From: Diplosphaera chodatii
Taxonomy: Eukaryota > Chlorophyta > Trebouxiophyceae > Prasiolales > Stichococcaceae
DNA: 64,000 nucleotides
Reading direction: 5' to 3'
Assembly: GCA_032358165.1 (NCBI GenBank)
Contig: JAALGY010000036.1
Coordinates: 248,001 to 312,000 of the forward strand
Position numbers and translations under genes: made by a program. The notes beneath the pieces were generated by a model. That model was not told the DNA's origin and searched no databases. It saw nothing but the letters and a program-made list of their open reading frames with translations. Position 1 is the stretch's first letter, and every line of letters begins with the position of its first letter. Below, one piece after another: positions 44,354 through 55,885 of this stretch.

Positions 44354-44872
44354 ATGTCACAGGCGGACAGGAAAGGATTGAAAATCAAAACGGGCAGTGT
44401 CAATCGTCTGGCGAAGGAGCTTCGTATGTACACAGCAGATGAGGTCAAACAGTCGCAACGAGTGGCGAGCATGAAGACCTCGGGCGCAGACTCGCACGAT
44501 ATAAAGCATGCGGTACATTGCACTGCATGTACCATGGACTTTGCGTGCGTCAATCTCCTCAACTCTAGTGTTTACGGCTGCTGACTTACGCCCCGAGCAG
44601 GAGAACGTGCTAGCAGAGGCTACTATGATCATTCCAGACACACGGCAGCGCCTAGAGGCCGCGTACCATGAGCTCCAGGCGCTGCTAGTAAGCAATCAGG
44701 TGCATGTGCATGGTACCATGCCATTGCTGTGTGCGCTGGCTGCAACTTAACGGAGAAACTGCAATCACTGCAGGCGGAAGGTGACAAGGAGCTGCTAGAG
44801 AGTCCAGAAGGCACAGAAGCTCAGCAGGCAATCTCACAGCATGCAGCAGCCATTGATGGCGACGCCAGTTGA
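44354..44872 (+). CDS. TBCA: tubulin-binding cofactor A
   Basis: ATG at 44354. Three exons give GLKIKTGSVNRLAKELRMYT, then LAEATMIIPDTRQRLEAAYH and EKLQSLQAEGDKELLESPEG, ending in TGA at 44870-44872. The pattern 'LKIKTG.V.RL.KE..MY...', 'E..MIPD...RLEAAY..L' and a Glu-rich last helix is that of TBCA, a small three-helix chaperone that captures beta-tubulin after CCT folding. The length matches the family. It lies 287 bp after the disordered protein on the same strand. Confidence 0.9.
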
Positions 44873-45163
44873 CTGAAGGAGGTGTCGGTGCACGCAGTGA
44901 CAGCATCAGCGATCTCAGCACATCATAGGCCGGCATGTTGCAGCCGTTAGAGGTCAAATGCGTGCAACCATCTGTCAGTTTTGGTTGACCAATTCATTAT
45001 AATCAGATCGCCCACCACCGTGTGGACATTGCCAATCTCAGCATTGCAAGTCAATTAGGCGTCACTGTGTAGACGTCCCGAGAGACAATGTGTCACCCGA
45101 GGCCGTATGATCGGGGTCCTGTATATATCGCTGCTGGATCTACGAATCCCTCTGCAAGCGTCC

Positions 45164-45933
45164 TCACTTCCAGCCGGTCGCAGCCTGCTGCAGTGTGTAG
45201 TCCGCCAGCTGCTGCACTTGCTCGTCATCTAGCCGCTTGCCAAAGGTGCATTGACCCTGCACTCCATCAGCTTGTCAAAGTGATGCCACTTCTCCGACAG
45301 ATTGACACGCTGCATTGTCAAATGCATCTTAGTAACACTCTGCTGGCACTGACGATGCCTGTGCACGCCTGAGCGCAATGAGGAATCACCTTTGGTGCAC
45401 AATTTTCGCCATAGCCGGGCATCCTGCCTTTGCCGCCGTAGATGAGGTCAAACAATGCTTTTGGGTCCTCAACGCCGTTTCTCCTCAGGTCTGTGGTGCT
45501 GAGAGAGGCACCCGCCTGGATGACATTGCCGCCTCCAGCATGGCACCCTGGACATCAACAGCGGGCAGTGACACGCCACCAAGTATGTCAGCGCCGCACA
45601 CGGAGCATGTCTTGCAATGGTCATGCACAAACCTGCGCAGTTCTTGCTGAACAATGCGTCCACATCAGCGGACGCTGAAGTTGCAGCAAGCAGGACGGCT
45701 GCGGCTGTGCTGGCAGCATAGCAGCTTCTGCGGGCAGCTGACTGGACGCTACAAACGATGGCGCCTGCTTGGCTGGAACGTAGTCGTTGCCTCAGCTGCA
45801 CGGGCTGCAGCCGCGGTTGCAGGCCCAGGTGTGGGGCGGTTTCGCCCCTACAGAGTGGCACTGCAGAGCATGTCAGCTGACGCTGTGGTATGCAGCATGC
45901 ATGGCAGCCCTTGTGCCCTACATGACTGCGCAT
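45164..45933 (-). CDS. petJ: cytochrome c6 (PetJ), thylakoid lumen precursor
   Basis: ATG at 45931-45933 with a bipartite leader: an Arg/Gln-rich chloroplast transit region, then a lumen-targeting hydrophobic stretch (AASTAAAVLLAATSASA) before the mature DVDALFSKNCAG. The heme-attachment motif CAGCH is restored across an intron. Mature sequence continues with NVIQAGASLSTTDLRRNGVE, PKALFDLIYGGK and the Met axial-ligand loop GRMPGYGENCAP, then GQCTFGKRLDDEQVQQLADY and TGA at 45164-45166. It carries electrons from cytochrome b6f to photosystem I and in many algae replaces plastocyanin under copper limitation. No GTAC copper-response core was seen in the 290 bp before the divergent ABCB start. 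The exact N-terminus is uncertain. Confidence 0.9.
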
Positions 45934-46223
45934 GTCAATCACTGATCGATGCCAAAGCACTAAAATCGACCGTGTAGACTAAATTTTGTCTCTGCCTGTC
46001 TCACCTTGTCCGCGACGTTTGATCAGCCGAGGTTGCCATCGAGTGACAACTGGCTGCCACCTCAGCAGAAGACAATCTCAGTGCAACATCATGCTTGCAG
46101 TGACAACCCAACAAGCGCGTTTGCACCACGGCAACCTGAGAGCATCTTCGCTGCTCAAGGGTTGCACATCAGCAATGTCCCGACGCCGCACAGTCCTAAC
46201 AGCTGCTTGAGTTCTGCTTCGAG

Positions 46224-49200
46224 ATGGCACCATGCAGACTGCCTTCGGGTGTCAGCGTCACATTGCAGCGGCATGGACACATCAGCGCGACGATGGATCT
46301 CCAAAGACACAGACTGACCTCGTCAGTAGCATTGCCGTTACGTGCCCAGCAGGATCGGCCGAGTGCATGGCGGCGGTGTCGCATGCGTCCATGCTGCAGT
46401 GCTAGCGCTGCAGCGCAGCACAGCAGCGTACCAGACAACAGCGGGTGAGCCACGCACAGGTTGAAGGCTGGGAATACTGAAGAATGAAGTGATGGCCACA
46501 TGTACAAGCTTAGCATCTGCAATCACAGCAACGGCGCCGGGACCCATCCTGCAAACGCTGCGCGGTCTCAGCGGTACACGCCAGCCAGGCGGGGCCCTCT
46601 GGATGATATATATGTGCGCCAACTGGTGCTTCAGCAGCGGAAACACCTCATCATAGCAGGTGCACATGTGTGTAATGAGATCGGCAAGGGCCACAGGCCA
46701 TTGCCCACATGACATCCTGCATGATCAGAGACGCAAAAGGAACCGTGAAAGTGTGCGATGCACTGCAGCACTGGCGCTGGTGGTGTGCACTGCCTGCAAT
46801 CTTTCGTCGCCCATCATCACCGGCTTTCTGTTTGAGATGCTCGTTGGGCGGGGCCAGCACTCGCTGCAGCAGTACCCAGCATTCTTTGCAGCATTTGCGG
46901 CGATCTACATCATCGAGCCGCTGCTGACACGTGTGTACATCAAGCACATGTGCGCGGCAGGCGAGAAGGTGAACACGCACATGCTTCAGTGGTGACAGCA
47001 GCCTCGACAATTTGGAGCTGACCTCGACATTGTTGGTGTTCCAACTGTATATGGGGGTGAGTCAATTGCGCAGGTGCTTGCGACATTGCGACGGGAGCTG
47101 TTCCGCACGCTGCTGCTGCAGCGTATCGACTTCTTCGATAGGCATGACCCCGCGGAGCTCACGGCACTCATATCCAGCGAGCTGGACAGCCTCCGCAGCC
47201 TCGTGTTCAAGTGAGCTGCTGATGGGTTGTACGGGAGAGAGGCACGTCGGCCGATGTGTTGGTGTGCATCAACACACAAGGGACTCGCACCACCATTGAA
47301 ACATGCGCTTGACGGATCTGCTTGTGGTTGCAGCAACGTCTCACGAGATCGCGGCCCCCGCGCCGTGCTGGAGGCGTCGGGCGCAGTGGTGGTGCTGTTC
47401 TTCCTGTCCTGGCGGCTGGGCCCAATTCTTGCAGGTGACCAGGCATCTTCACAGTCTTCTTGTTGCCCGTTGATGCCTGGTGATAAGCGTGCCAGGGGAC
47501 AGCACGCTGCTAAGCAGTCTCCTTTTGCACGTGAGCCAAGTGGATTGGCACCGGTGGCATCGCCCGCGAGCAGTCAAGTACAAAGATGGAAGCCTAGTCT
47601 GCACTGCAGCTTGACCTGCGCATGCAGGCGTCGTTGTGGGCACAGCATGCACAGCATCGCTGTACAAGCAGCAGACGAAGGCAGTGGAGCGCAGCAATTC
47701 GGAGGCCCTGGGCCGCATGTCCTCTGTCGCCTCGCAGGCCTTCTCTGGCATTCGCACAGTCAGGCACGGGCTTTGTGGCAGACGTGAATCGAACTCAGCA
47801 CACGTGCTCAACCCTGTAATCTGATGAGGCATGTGCATTGACATTTCTCTGCTGTTTTCAGTTGGTGCTCTGCACAGTGACAGCAGGTCATACAGCAATT
47901 GCACGACTGTGTGACAGCTGCGGCTGTGAGCCGTGAACTGGGCTGCTGTGCGCAGGTCATTTGCAGGCGAGGCACTCGAGCGTGAGCGCTTTGGTACCTA
48001 TGTCACGATGTCCTACCACAGCGGCATGGGCTTCGCAGGCGCCAAGGCGAACCTCGAGGCCCTCAGCAGGTGCACACGTGTTGAACAGGACAGTCAGACA
48101 CCTGGCTCAGGGCTGCAGCGCCATGGAGTCAGGCCCTGCACTGGTCGCCAGGCAAGCGTCACTGCAGCGGCTGTTGTTGCGTGTGGGTGTCTGGTCTCCG
48201 GCGGACGACTGCTGCTACTGGTCGCAGGGGCGCGGTGCACGCGAGCCTGTTGGCGGTGTACAGCTGGGGCGGGTTCCTGGTGGCGCGGGGGCTGCTGCCG
48301 GTGCGGCTGCTGCTCAGCGCCATCGGCTACACCTTCGCGCTCATCTTCAGCACCCAGGGCGCCATCCAGTCCACCGCGGACCTGCGCAAGGCGACCGCCT
48401 CCGTGCGCAGGTGCGGTGCCGATGCTGCGTTTGCGGGTCTGGTGACCGTTGACGTGGAGCCCGGTGAGACACCCCAGCTGCTCAGATTGGCACTCGTTGC
48501 GGGCGTCACACGGGTGTCAGGGTGCATCACCGTGGGACATGGTGTTGCAGGATACAGGAGCTGCTGGCGGGGGTGTCACCGGACCCGTCCATGGCGGGGG
48601 CGCTGCCGCCGGGCGCCTGGTGGGAGAACGTCAACACCAACACCGCCATGCCCATCGACAGGCAGCCCTACGGCCCGGACGCCGGCGACGCGGCGGTGCA
48701 GGCCGCGCGCGCCGGCAACCTCAGGCTGCAGAACGTCTCCTTTGCGTACCCGCTGAGGCCAAACAGCGGCGGTGAGGGCGTGCTGTGGATGTCCCCTGGC
48801 ATTTGCTTCTGTTGGTCCAGACCATGTATGCACACGCTGCTATGACCGCACAGTTCGCGCAACTCGCTGCCAACATTGGCAACAGGACTTTGCCAAAAAT
48901 ATCGATTGCACCATCCTGCCGGCGCTGCCACATGCAGTGCTCAGAGACTTGAGCTTGGAGCTCAAGCGGGGCACATCGACAGCGGTGGTGGGGCGCTCTG
49001 GCGCCGGCAAGTCCACCATCGCCTCGCTGCTTTCGCGATTCTATGAGCCCGATGAAGGTCCGATGCAGCCGCTGTCAGTCAACACTGTCTGATGACAGGC
49101 TGCCTGTCAGTGAGTATTGCATGTAGAGGTTGTTGTGCGAGAGTGTGGCCTGTTGGAGCCCAAAAGATACATTCCGCATGCTTTGTAATGAATGCCTGTT

Positions 49201-50407
49201 CATACGTTACCTCCGTCTTCTACAACAATCTTCTGTGGTGGCTGAAAGTCGATTTGATTGTGCTCTGCAGGCGGCGTCTTCCTGGGGTCCACGCCGGCCG
49301 CGCAGTTCACACGGGGGGAGTGGGCCCGCGCCGTGGCGCTGGTCAGCCAGGAGCCCGTCCTGTTCGCAGGTGGGCGGGACATCACGTCAACAGCTCCCGA
49401 TTGGCATCCACATTTATCCGTGCAGCTGGGCATTGGCTGACTGTCCACTGCTGTTGCAGGGACCATCGAGGACAACATCGCTTATGGGCGGTATGGGCGG
49501 TGCAGCCGGGAGGAGGTGGAGGAGGCAGCCCGTGCGGCCAACGCCCACGACTTCATCAGCGGTGAAGTACAGCGCGGCAGCTGATGCAGTGTGCACGGCA
49601 GCCTGCAAAGTGCAGATCGCTGCCTTATGCAGGCGACACCTGGTGTGCGAGCCATTCCATTGCATCATGCAGAGCTGCCGGAGGGGTATGCGACGCCTGT
49701 GGGCGACAGAGGCAGCCTGCTGTCGGGCGGGCAGCGCCAGCGCATCGCCATAGCACGTGCCCTCATCAAGGTACCCTTCTTCGATTCGCTGCATGCTGCC
49801 GTTCAGATGACGCGGGCTGCAGGTACCTGTGTTCTGCACCCGCTTGCCCTGAAAATTCTGCTGCTGGCCCCCGCAGGACTCGCCAATCCTGATCCTGGAC
49901 GAGGCCACCAGTGGTGCGGGTTTAGGGTTTCGCTAGTGACACAGCATGCGATGGTGGAAGTTGCTGCGGTGCTGGATGTGCACAACTGTCTGTCACCTCC
50001 ACCTTGCAGCACTGGACGCAATGAGCGAGCGGCTGGTGCAGTCGGCAGTGGAGCGCCTTGTGGAGGGCAGGACCGTCCTGATCATTGCACATCGACTGTC
50101 AACTGTTCAGGTGACAGCACATGGTTCTTGCCACGATGCGGCACCGCTTCATGCACGGCCGTGTGCACATGATAGCTGCACTTCGGGAAGATACGCAAGT
50201 TTTCGCCACAATGTGCCTTTGGACGGCCGCACCCTTGTTTGCTGCACACCGTACGCCATTGTCTGCGGGAATGCACAGGCGGCGGACCAGATTGCGGTGC
50301 TGGATGCGGGCAGCGTGGTGGAGCTGGGCACGCACCAGGAGCTGGTCGCCAAGGCGGGGCGCTACAAGCAGCTCATCAACTCGCAGTCGCTGTCGCTCAG
50401 CCGGTGA
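46224..50407 (+). CDS. chloroplast-targeted ABCB half-transporter (ABCB28/TAP-like)
   Basis: ATG at 46224 starts a typical transit peptide (rich in Arg, Ser and Ala, ending [15 protein letters not shown]). That exon splices in phase (GG|gtgagc...cacag|C) to [20 protein letters not shown] and the membrane domain: [71 protein letters not shown]. The nucleotide-binding domain is complete: [14 protein letters not shown], Walker [34 protein letters not shown], signature [17 protein letters not shown], Walker [13 protein letters not shown] (the last residues restored across an intron) and the His switch [10 protein letters not shown]. It ends in TGA at 50405-50407. As a half-transporter it must dimerise. 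The substrate is unknown; plant ABCB28-type proteins sit in the plastid envelope. Confidence 0.9.
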
Positions 50408-50636
50408 TGGCAGCGAGGCTGAGAGATTCTGCTGGGTTAAACCACAGACCCCAATTTTGCAGCCCCGAACAGACTGACCATTGTTGTCGTGGTTGTATGA
50501 GCAGGTGCATGTCCTTTCTGAGAATGGCGATGTGCCCTGCATTTCCCTTTGAATCTGACCTCCGTTTGACCATCAAGAGCGCTGGAATCACAGCGCATAC
50601 TGTAGCATACATACGGTACAATCCAACACGGCGACC

Positions 50637-52869
50637 CTAGACTGCCAGTGCCGGCTGGCTCTGACTGGCTTTCAACTGTATGTAGAGGTAAGAAGTGACG
50701 CTCAAGCACACGACGACACAGCCCGCCACCTCGAGCACGCTGGTGATCGTCTCCCCAAGAATGATGTAAGACCCTACAGGACAATGGGGTTTCGTAGGTC
50801 TGCAATACAAGATGCTTACAGACATGCACTCAACATGGCAGACAGCATGACATTGTGAAAACAGCAGCTCACCAGCTATGGCAAACACCAACCGCAGACT
50901 GATGAACATAGCATATACATTGGCACCTATAACATGGCACACGGATCACCGATCAGCACTCGCGAAGGGCTTGCGAGCCAGGAACATGTCACTTGCATGC
51001 ATGATCTTGCTGCCCAAGTCAGCAGGTACGCACCAAGATGACGTATGATGATCTGCTGTGTGAATTTGGCTATGCCGTACACGCCTATGGATTGATACAT
51101 CAAAGCAGCCCACTCTTGTGGGGTCCACCGAAGAATGCTGGTCCATCGTCCACCCTCAAACAGCGCTGCATGTCAAAGCAAAAATGTCAACTGCACTCAC
51201 ATCACTGCCTTCACAGGTCAAAGGTGTGCCACTCGCACAGCAATGTACCTGAGCACAGTGGGGCCCACGAAATCACACTGGCGTAGTTCAGGTACAGAAT
51301 CGAGTCCGAGCTCAGCCAAGACTCTGTCCGCTTGACCCATCTACGGCACAGGAAAGAGCACAAAGCTGGCCGCAATATACATTGCACACTGGTGCTATCT
51401 CAAAGTTAAAGTAAGCTGTAGCGCTTCAAAATGCTGCCAAACAAGGGCGCACACAAAATAGATGCTGATGGCTATCGTCGCTGCGAGGGCCACCTGCAGA
51501 GATGACACACACCTCAACGTTGGGGCCACATCTCAACAGCAATAGAGAGAAACGGCACACTGCAGCTCTAACCATGTGCCACTCGGGCTCTCACCACGAT
51601 GCCAATTGGGTCCTGCCACGACAACGCATGCTTGCTGGACTGCAGGCTGCCCGTCACCACCATAGCTGCATGTCAGATTGATTGGCCAGCATCAGCTGCT
51701 GGTGTATCCACGTCACCAGAATGCAGCTGAACACCGCACGTGCATCATCGTTGTTGCCATGTGGACAATGCACCTGAACCGATGAGCGTGAGGCCCAGTG
51801 TCTCCCACAGCTTGGGTGGCCACGGCTCATGCGTTGTCAGTGAGCCGATCACAGCTGTGATCAGCGGGCTGGATGTAAAGATCAGCTGGACTATGAATGC
51901 TGACGTCAGGCGAGAGGCTGTCACTGCGCCAGCTGCTAGGACTGCCAAGGATGCCGCCAGCACCCCAATGTCTGCTGCTTTCTGCCGGTGGGATGGGCGC
52001 TGCGATGTATAGGAATGTACGTCGTCAACCGCACGACATGCAGTGTATGCTTGCACACCAACATGCAGACATGCAGAAGCAAGGTGGGACATGCCTGCGG
52101 TTCGTTTGCAGCCCCGTCACTGGCTATCCCCGTGCCGACGATTGGCTGCTTCTCCTCAGCTGTTGCTCTGCTGGCAGCATCACGGCGGGAGCGCAGCGCC
52201 AGCCTCGGAAGGCTGACGAAGGCGATCAGCGATAGGCAAGCAAAGGCGTTGATGTAGAAAGTCAGGCGCAGGGAGGGCAGGGGCTCCGCTGGCCGCGTCT
52301 GAAGCCACCTGACCGACAGCCAGCCTTGTGCCTCACACTACCCGGGATGCTCTGACCAAGAGGCGCCTCCTTGGCAGTTTCAACCAGCAACAGCACGGCA
52401 TTCTGGCAGCTCACCTGGCAACTGCAGGGTAGATCCCCCACATCCCGTGTATGGTAACAATCAGGAACAGCCACCAAAGTCTGACAAGCAGCGGCTCAGG
52501 TGTTGACGCCGTAGCATCGTGCCGCTGCCCTGCACCGCTGATGCCTGCGCAAACACTATACGTTTGAAAACGAATGCTTCAATTTGATGCGACATCGCCG
52601 CGTGTGCACTGCACAGGGTCATCACATGCATGTGACTGGATCCTTTAGCAGTCGATGGCACCATCACGCATCTCAGTTGCTTCAGCCAAACGGATCATTC
52701 AGACTGTCACACGATGCATAGTATTCCCCAGCGACAGCGTAGTGGCAGATGCAACAGCTGGTGCAGGAGTTGAGACGGCACCTTCCTCCTGCCGAGCCGC
52801 ACTGTTGTATGATGCTGCTGCGCCGTTGCTGCTCGGTGTGGACATCTCAACCTCGTCGAAGCGGCTCAT
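50637..52869 (-). CDS. EamA/DMT-superfamily membrane transporter
   Basis: ATG at 52867-52869 opens a hydrophilic head (MSRFDEVEMSTPSSNGAAAS). The membrane domain starts at about 52500: LWWLFLIVTIHGMWGIYPAV, then FYINAFACLSLIAFVSLPSL. Helices continue with IGVLAASLAVLAAGAVTASR, FIVQLIFTSSPLITAVIG, ALAATIAISIYFVCALV, TPQEWAALMYQSIGVYGIAK and the last pair VYAMFISLRLVFAIAGSYII and SVLEVAGCVVVCLSVTSYLY, with the stop at 50637-50639. Ten helices in two related halves is the drug/metabolite transporter layout, and 'WGIYP..AR' in helix 1 is shared with plant DMT proteins. The substrate and membrane cannot be read from sequence. Confidence 0.75.
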
Positions 52870-53393
52870 GCCATTGTGACGCGCAGATCGGATCAATCAA
52901 TCGGGGACAGGAACTACGGGTCTATCAAGCAAGTCGTGTGGCCTGCGCTGGCAAAAGCTTGGTGCGGAAACACAGCGCACTGTTGCGCATGCACAGGATG
53001 GTCGTGGTCGCATCTACTTGACGCAAGCCCAGGATGTTACTCGTGCCATGTGCAACATGGTATTGCAAGGTACGCATATCCGTGAAAACATGTCCTTCTA
53101 CACGATCTCCGCGACACAATGTTTTTGCCAGATATTAGTAATCACGCTGTGCATCCTACTACTTGTGCTTAATACAGTTGGTAGGCGTTTGCCTTTGCTG
53201 CGCATGACGGAGTCTGTTACCAGGTGGTTCCTCTGCCAGCATGCAGGATTGCAAGATGTAACACTCCCTGTATAACCTTTCCTAGAGGGGTGGGACATCA
53301 CACACATGAGGTATGCCGCCCAGCGTCCTTCCAGCTTGAATCATATGGCGACATCACTGGACACCGTGGATCCCCGTCGCCACCTAAAAGTGT
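52870..53393. promoter_or_regulatory. intergenic region, DMT transporter promoter
   Basis: 524 bp between the DMT gene start and the RSZ gene stop, both minus strand. No coding exon, tRNA or repeat was recognised. Confidence 0.4.
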
Positions 53394-55275
53394 CTACGAC
53401 CTGCTGCGGCTGCGGCTCTTGGACACGGACTTGGCGGGCACGGGGCTGGGGCTGCGGGACTTGGCGGGGGAGGGGGATCGGGAGGCGGGGGTACGGCTGC
53501 GGCTCCGGCCGCGCGGGCTGTCAGAGCGCGCCCGAGTCCGTGGCGGGCTGTCTGAGCGCGCACGGCTGCGGCTACGGCTGCGGCTGCAGGGACATGCACA
53601 ACGACGTTCAGAAGTTTATGGTGCTTAGTTAGAAGTGCATGGTTCTTAGGGCACTTACAAAGTAAACGCTGCTGGCAGTCAAACAACACATCACATCAAG
53701 ACTGTCAGACTTGATCAGGATGAAGCGAGGTAGCGGCAGATGACCTGTAGCGGCCACGGCTCCTGGAGCGGCTCCGGGAGCGGCTGCGGTAGCGGTCACG
53801 GCTGTAGCTGCGCCGCCGGGAGCGGTCCCTGCTGCGTGAACGTGAGCGTGTGTACCGCCGGCGGGGCGGGCTCCTGCACAGCACGATGGCAGCGGTCAGG
53901 TGCAATGCTGGCATTCAGCAGGACGTGTCTATGGAGCCAGTTCATGGAGCCTCCCTTGTGCATCCGACTTGACTCAAACGTATAGCGCACACCTGCGAGA
54001 GCCCTGCAGGTCGCCGATCATAGCCCTGCAGATACGCAGCACGACTTGCACAACATGTCGTCCGTGATGGAGTAACGACAACGTGGCTTGGGTGCAGAGC
54101 TCTGAAGGCTGGTGACACGCATGCGGCAAAACACACATGACATCAGTCTGCAACCAGGATTGACAACATGCACACCTGCACTCTCTTGCCAGGTGGCCGG
54201 GCATCCCGCAGTTGTAGCATCTGGACACGAAGAAGCGCTATCACGTCAGGCGCGCCAGGAAACTGCGTGATGTAGCGATGCGGGGTGGTGGGGCGGTGCG
54301 GAGGGGCTGGCGAGTGAGCGACCCCGACATTGCGTGAAGAAGCGACAGCAGAGCGTGGCAGCGTGTCATGCACGGGTCGTGAGCGATGCGAGCAGCGGAA
54401 GGGCGCAGCGCGCGTCTGCGCTTTGCCTGCTGGATTTGAAAACTCCTCGTGGGTCTGCTGGGGGATGTACAGCATTTGCATTTGTGACAGCACAGCTGGC
54501 ACTGGGGTGCACAGCTTCGACGCAGCCAATGTCAGCAAGGAGGAGAGACGCACAGCTGGTCGCGTGCTGGACCACGCATGCCGTAGTAGGAGGGAGGCGG
54601 CCCGTAGCCCATGGGCGGCATGCCATAGCCGCCACCGTAGCCGCCGCCGCCGCCACCAGGCGCCCCAGCCCCTCGGGGACCTGAGCGTGTGAACTCCACC
54701 CGCCATCCCTGGTAGCCTGCAGGAACGATGCGCAGCTGTCTTCAGTCGAGGCAATGCACAGGCAAGCAGGCAGAACACGTGGCGAGCTGAGCCGCATGTA
54801 CCCTGCAAGCCTCATTCGCATTCCGCGCACCGTCCATCTTGCGGACTGCATCCTCGGCATCACGAATATCCTCGTACTCGATGAACGCGAAACCCGGAGG
54901 CTTGCGCGCGATCCACACACTCCGAAGCGGCCCGTACCTCTCTGATACAGCAGTAGCACGAGGCATCAGGTAGCGAGACAAGATGCGTGCGCCGTCATAT
55001 CACTCACTGTATGTGAAGCTGTAGGTCTAGCATGTCACCGATCAAGAAGGCAATACAAACTCACCAAAGTCATCGCGCAGGTCACGTTCCGTGGCGGCGG
55101 CTGCGGAAGGCAACACAGAAGTCGTGAACAGTTTGGATCGTCGGGGCCAGTTGGCAAACTGCATCGGCTTATGTTTGCAGCCACGCAGGTGTCACGGTCA
55201 TGAAATCCATACACGTTTAGGCATGCGGTGCTTACCATCTAGGCCGCCTACATACAGGCGGGTTTGTGACGCCAT
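53394..55275 (-). CDS. RSZ-type SR splicing factor (RRM, zinc knuckle, RS domain)
   Basis: ATG at 55273-55275: [13 protein letters not shown] contains RNP2 (LYVGGL). After [10 protein letters not shown], the exon [20 protein letters not shown] supplies RNP1 ([10 protein letters not shown]). Then come [15 protein letters not shown], a Gly/Tyr/Pro-rich linker and a CCHC zinc knuckle [14 protein letters not shown] near 54190-54230. A long RS domain follows (about 53700-53870, and 53394-53600 with SKSRSRSRS before TAG at 53394-53396). RRM, knuckle and RS tail in this order match plant RSZ proteins and SRSF7. They bind pre-mRNA, promote splice-site recognition and can shuttle to the cytoplasm. SR genes often regulate their own splicing through retained introns; the intron-rich 3' half here would allow it, but that is inference. 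Confidence 0.9.
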
Positions 55276-55885
55276 GATGAATCAGTCACCCGGACGAAAT
55301 TGGTGCTTCTTTGGCCGTCAGGCAAAACACCTCTGTCACTCTCCAGAAGACCGCAGGATGAACATGCCTCGCCAGTGTGTCGGTGCACATAGCTGTGGTG
55401 CTGACGCCTGCAGCAGCGCTGCTCGCCTGCCCACAATCATGGGACTGCTGTAACAGGCACGTGAGCTTGCGTCCCAGCTCAGGATCTCTTCCTACGTTGA
55501 CAGCTTGACACACGGGTTGCCTCGTCCACAACCGATGCCCAGCGACGAGGGCGTGCTGACAGGCAGAGAGCCTGTGCGTAGAGGCTAGCAGGTGTGCTGG
55601 ACCAAATGGATCAGGCGTGTATTGCCCTGAAAGCATGTCCACACCCTGGTGTCGGAGCTTTGGCGCAGATCGCCAATTGCATGCTGTTCTCTGTTGTGAC
55701 ACATGTGGCTCGTTGAAAGCGATCTCAGCATTTTCTACCATCGACCTGTGCTTTCGTAATCAGATGTCCCATGTCAGCACTATGCACATGCACGGCGCAC
55801 ACATGCGTGAGTGGCACGTAAGTCTGCATGAATGTCTCATCCAAACACAGCATGATTGATGGGCGACAGGTGACACCGTGGAGAG
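55276..55885. promoter_or_regulatory. divergent intergenic region, RSZ / ABCG
   Basis: 610 bp between divergent start codons. If the ABCG first exon has been placed wrongly, its true start could lie here. Nothing else was recognised. Confidence 0.4.

Noticed and set aside
46428..46431. GTAC core as a copper-response element for cytochrome c6
   Set aside because: It lies inside the first coding exon of the divergent ABCB gene, about 500 bp from petJ, and one tetramer is expected by chance.
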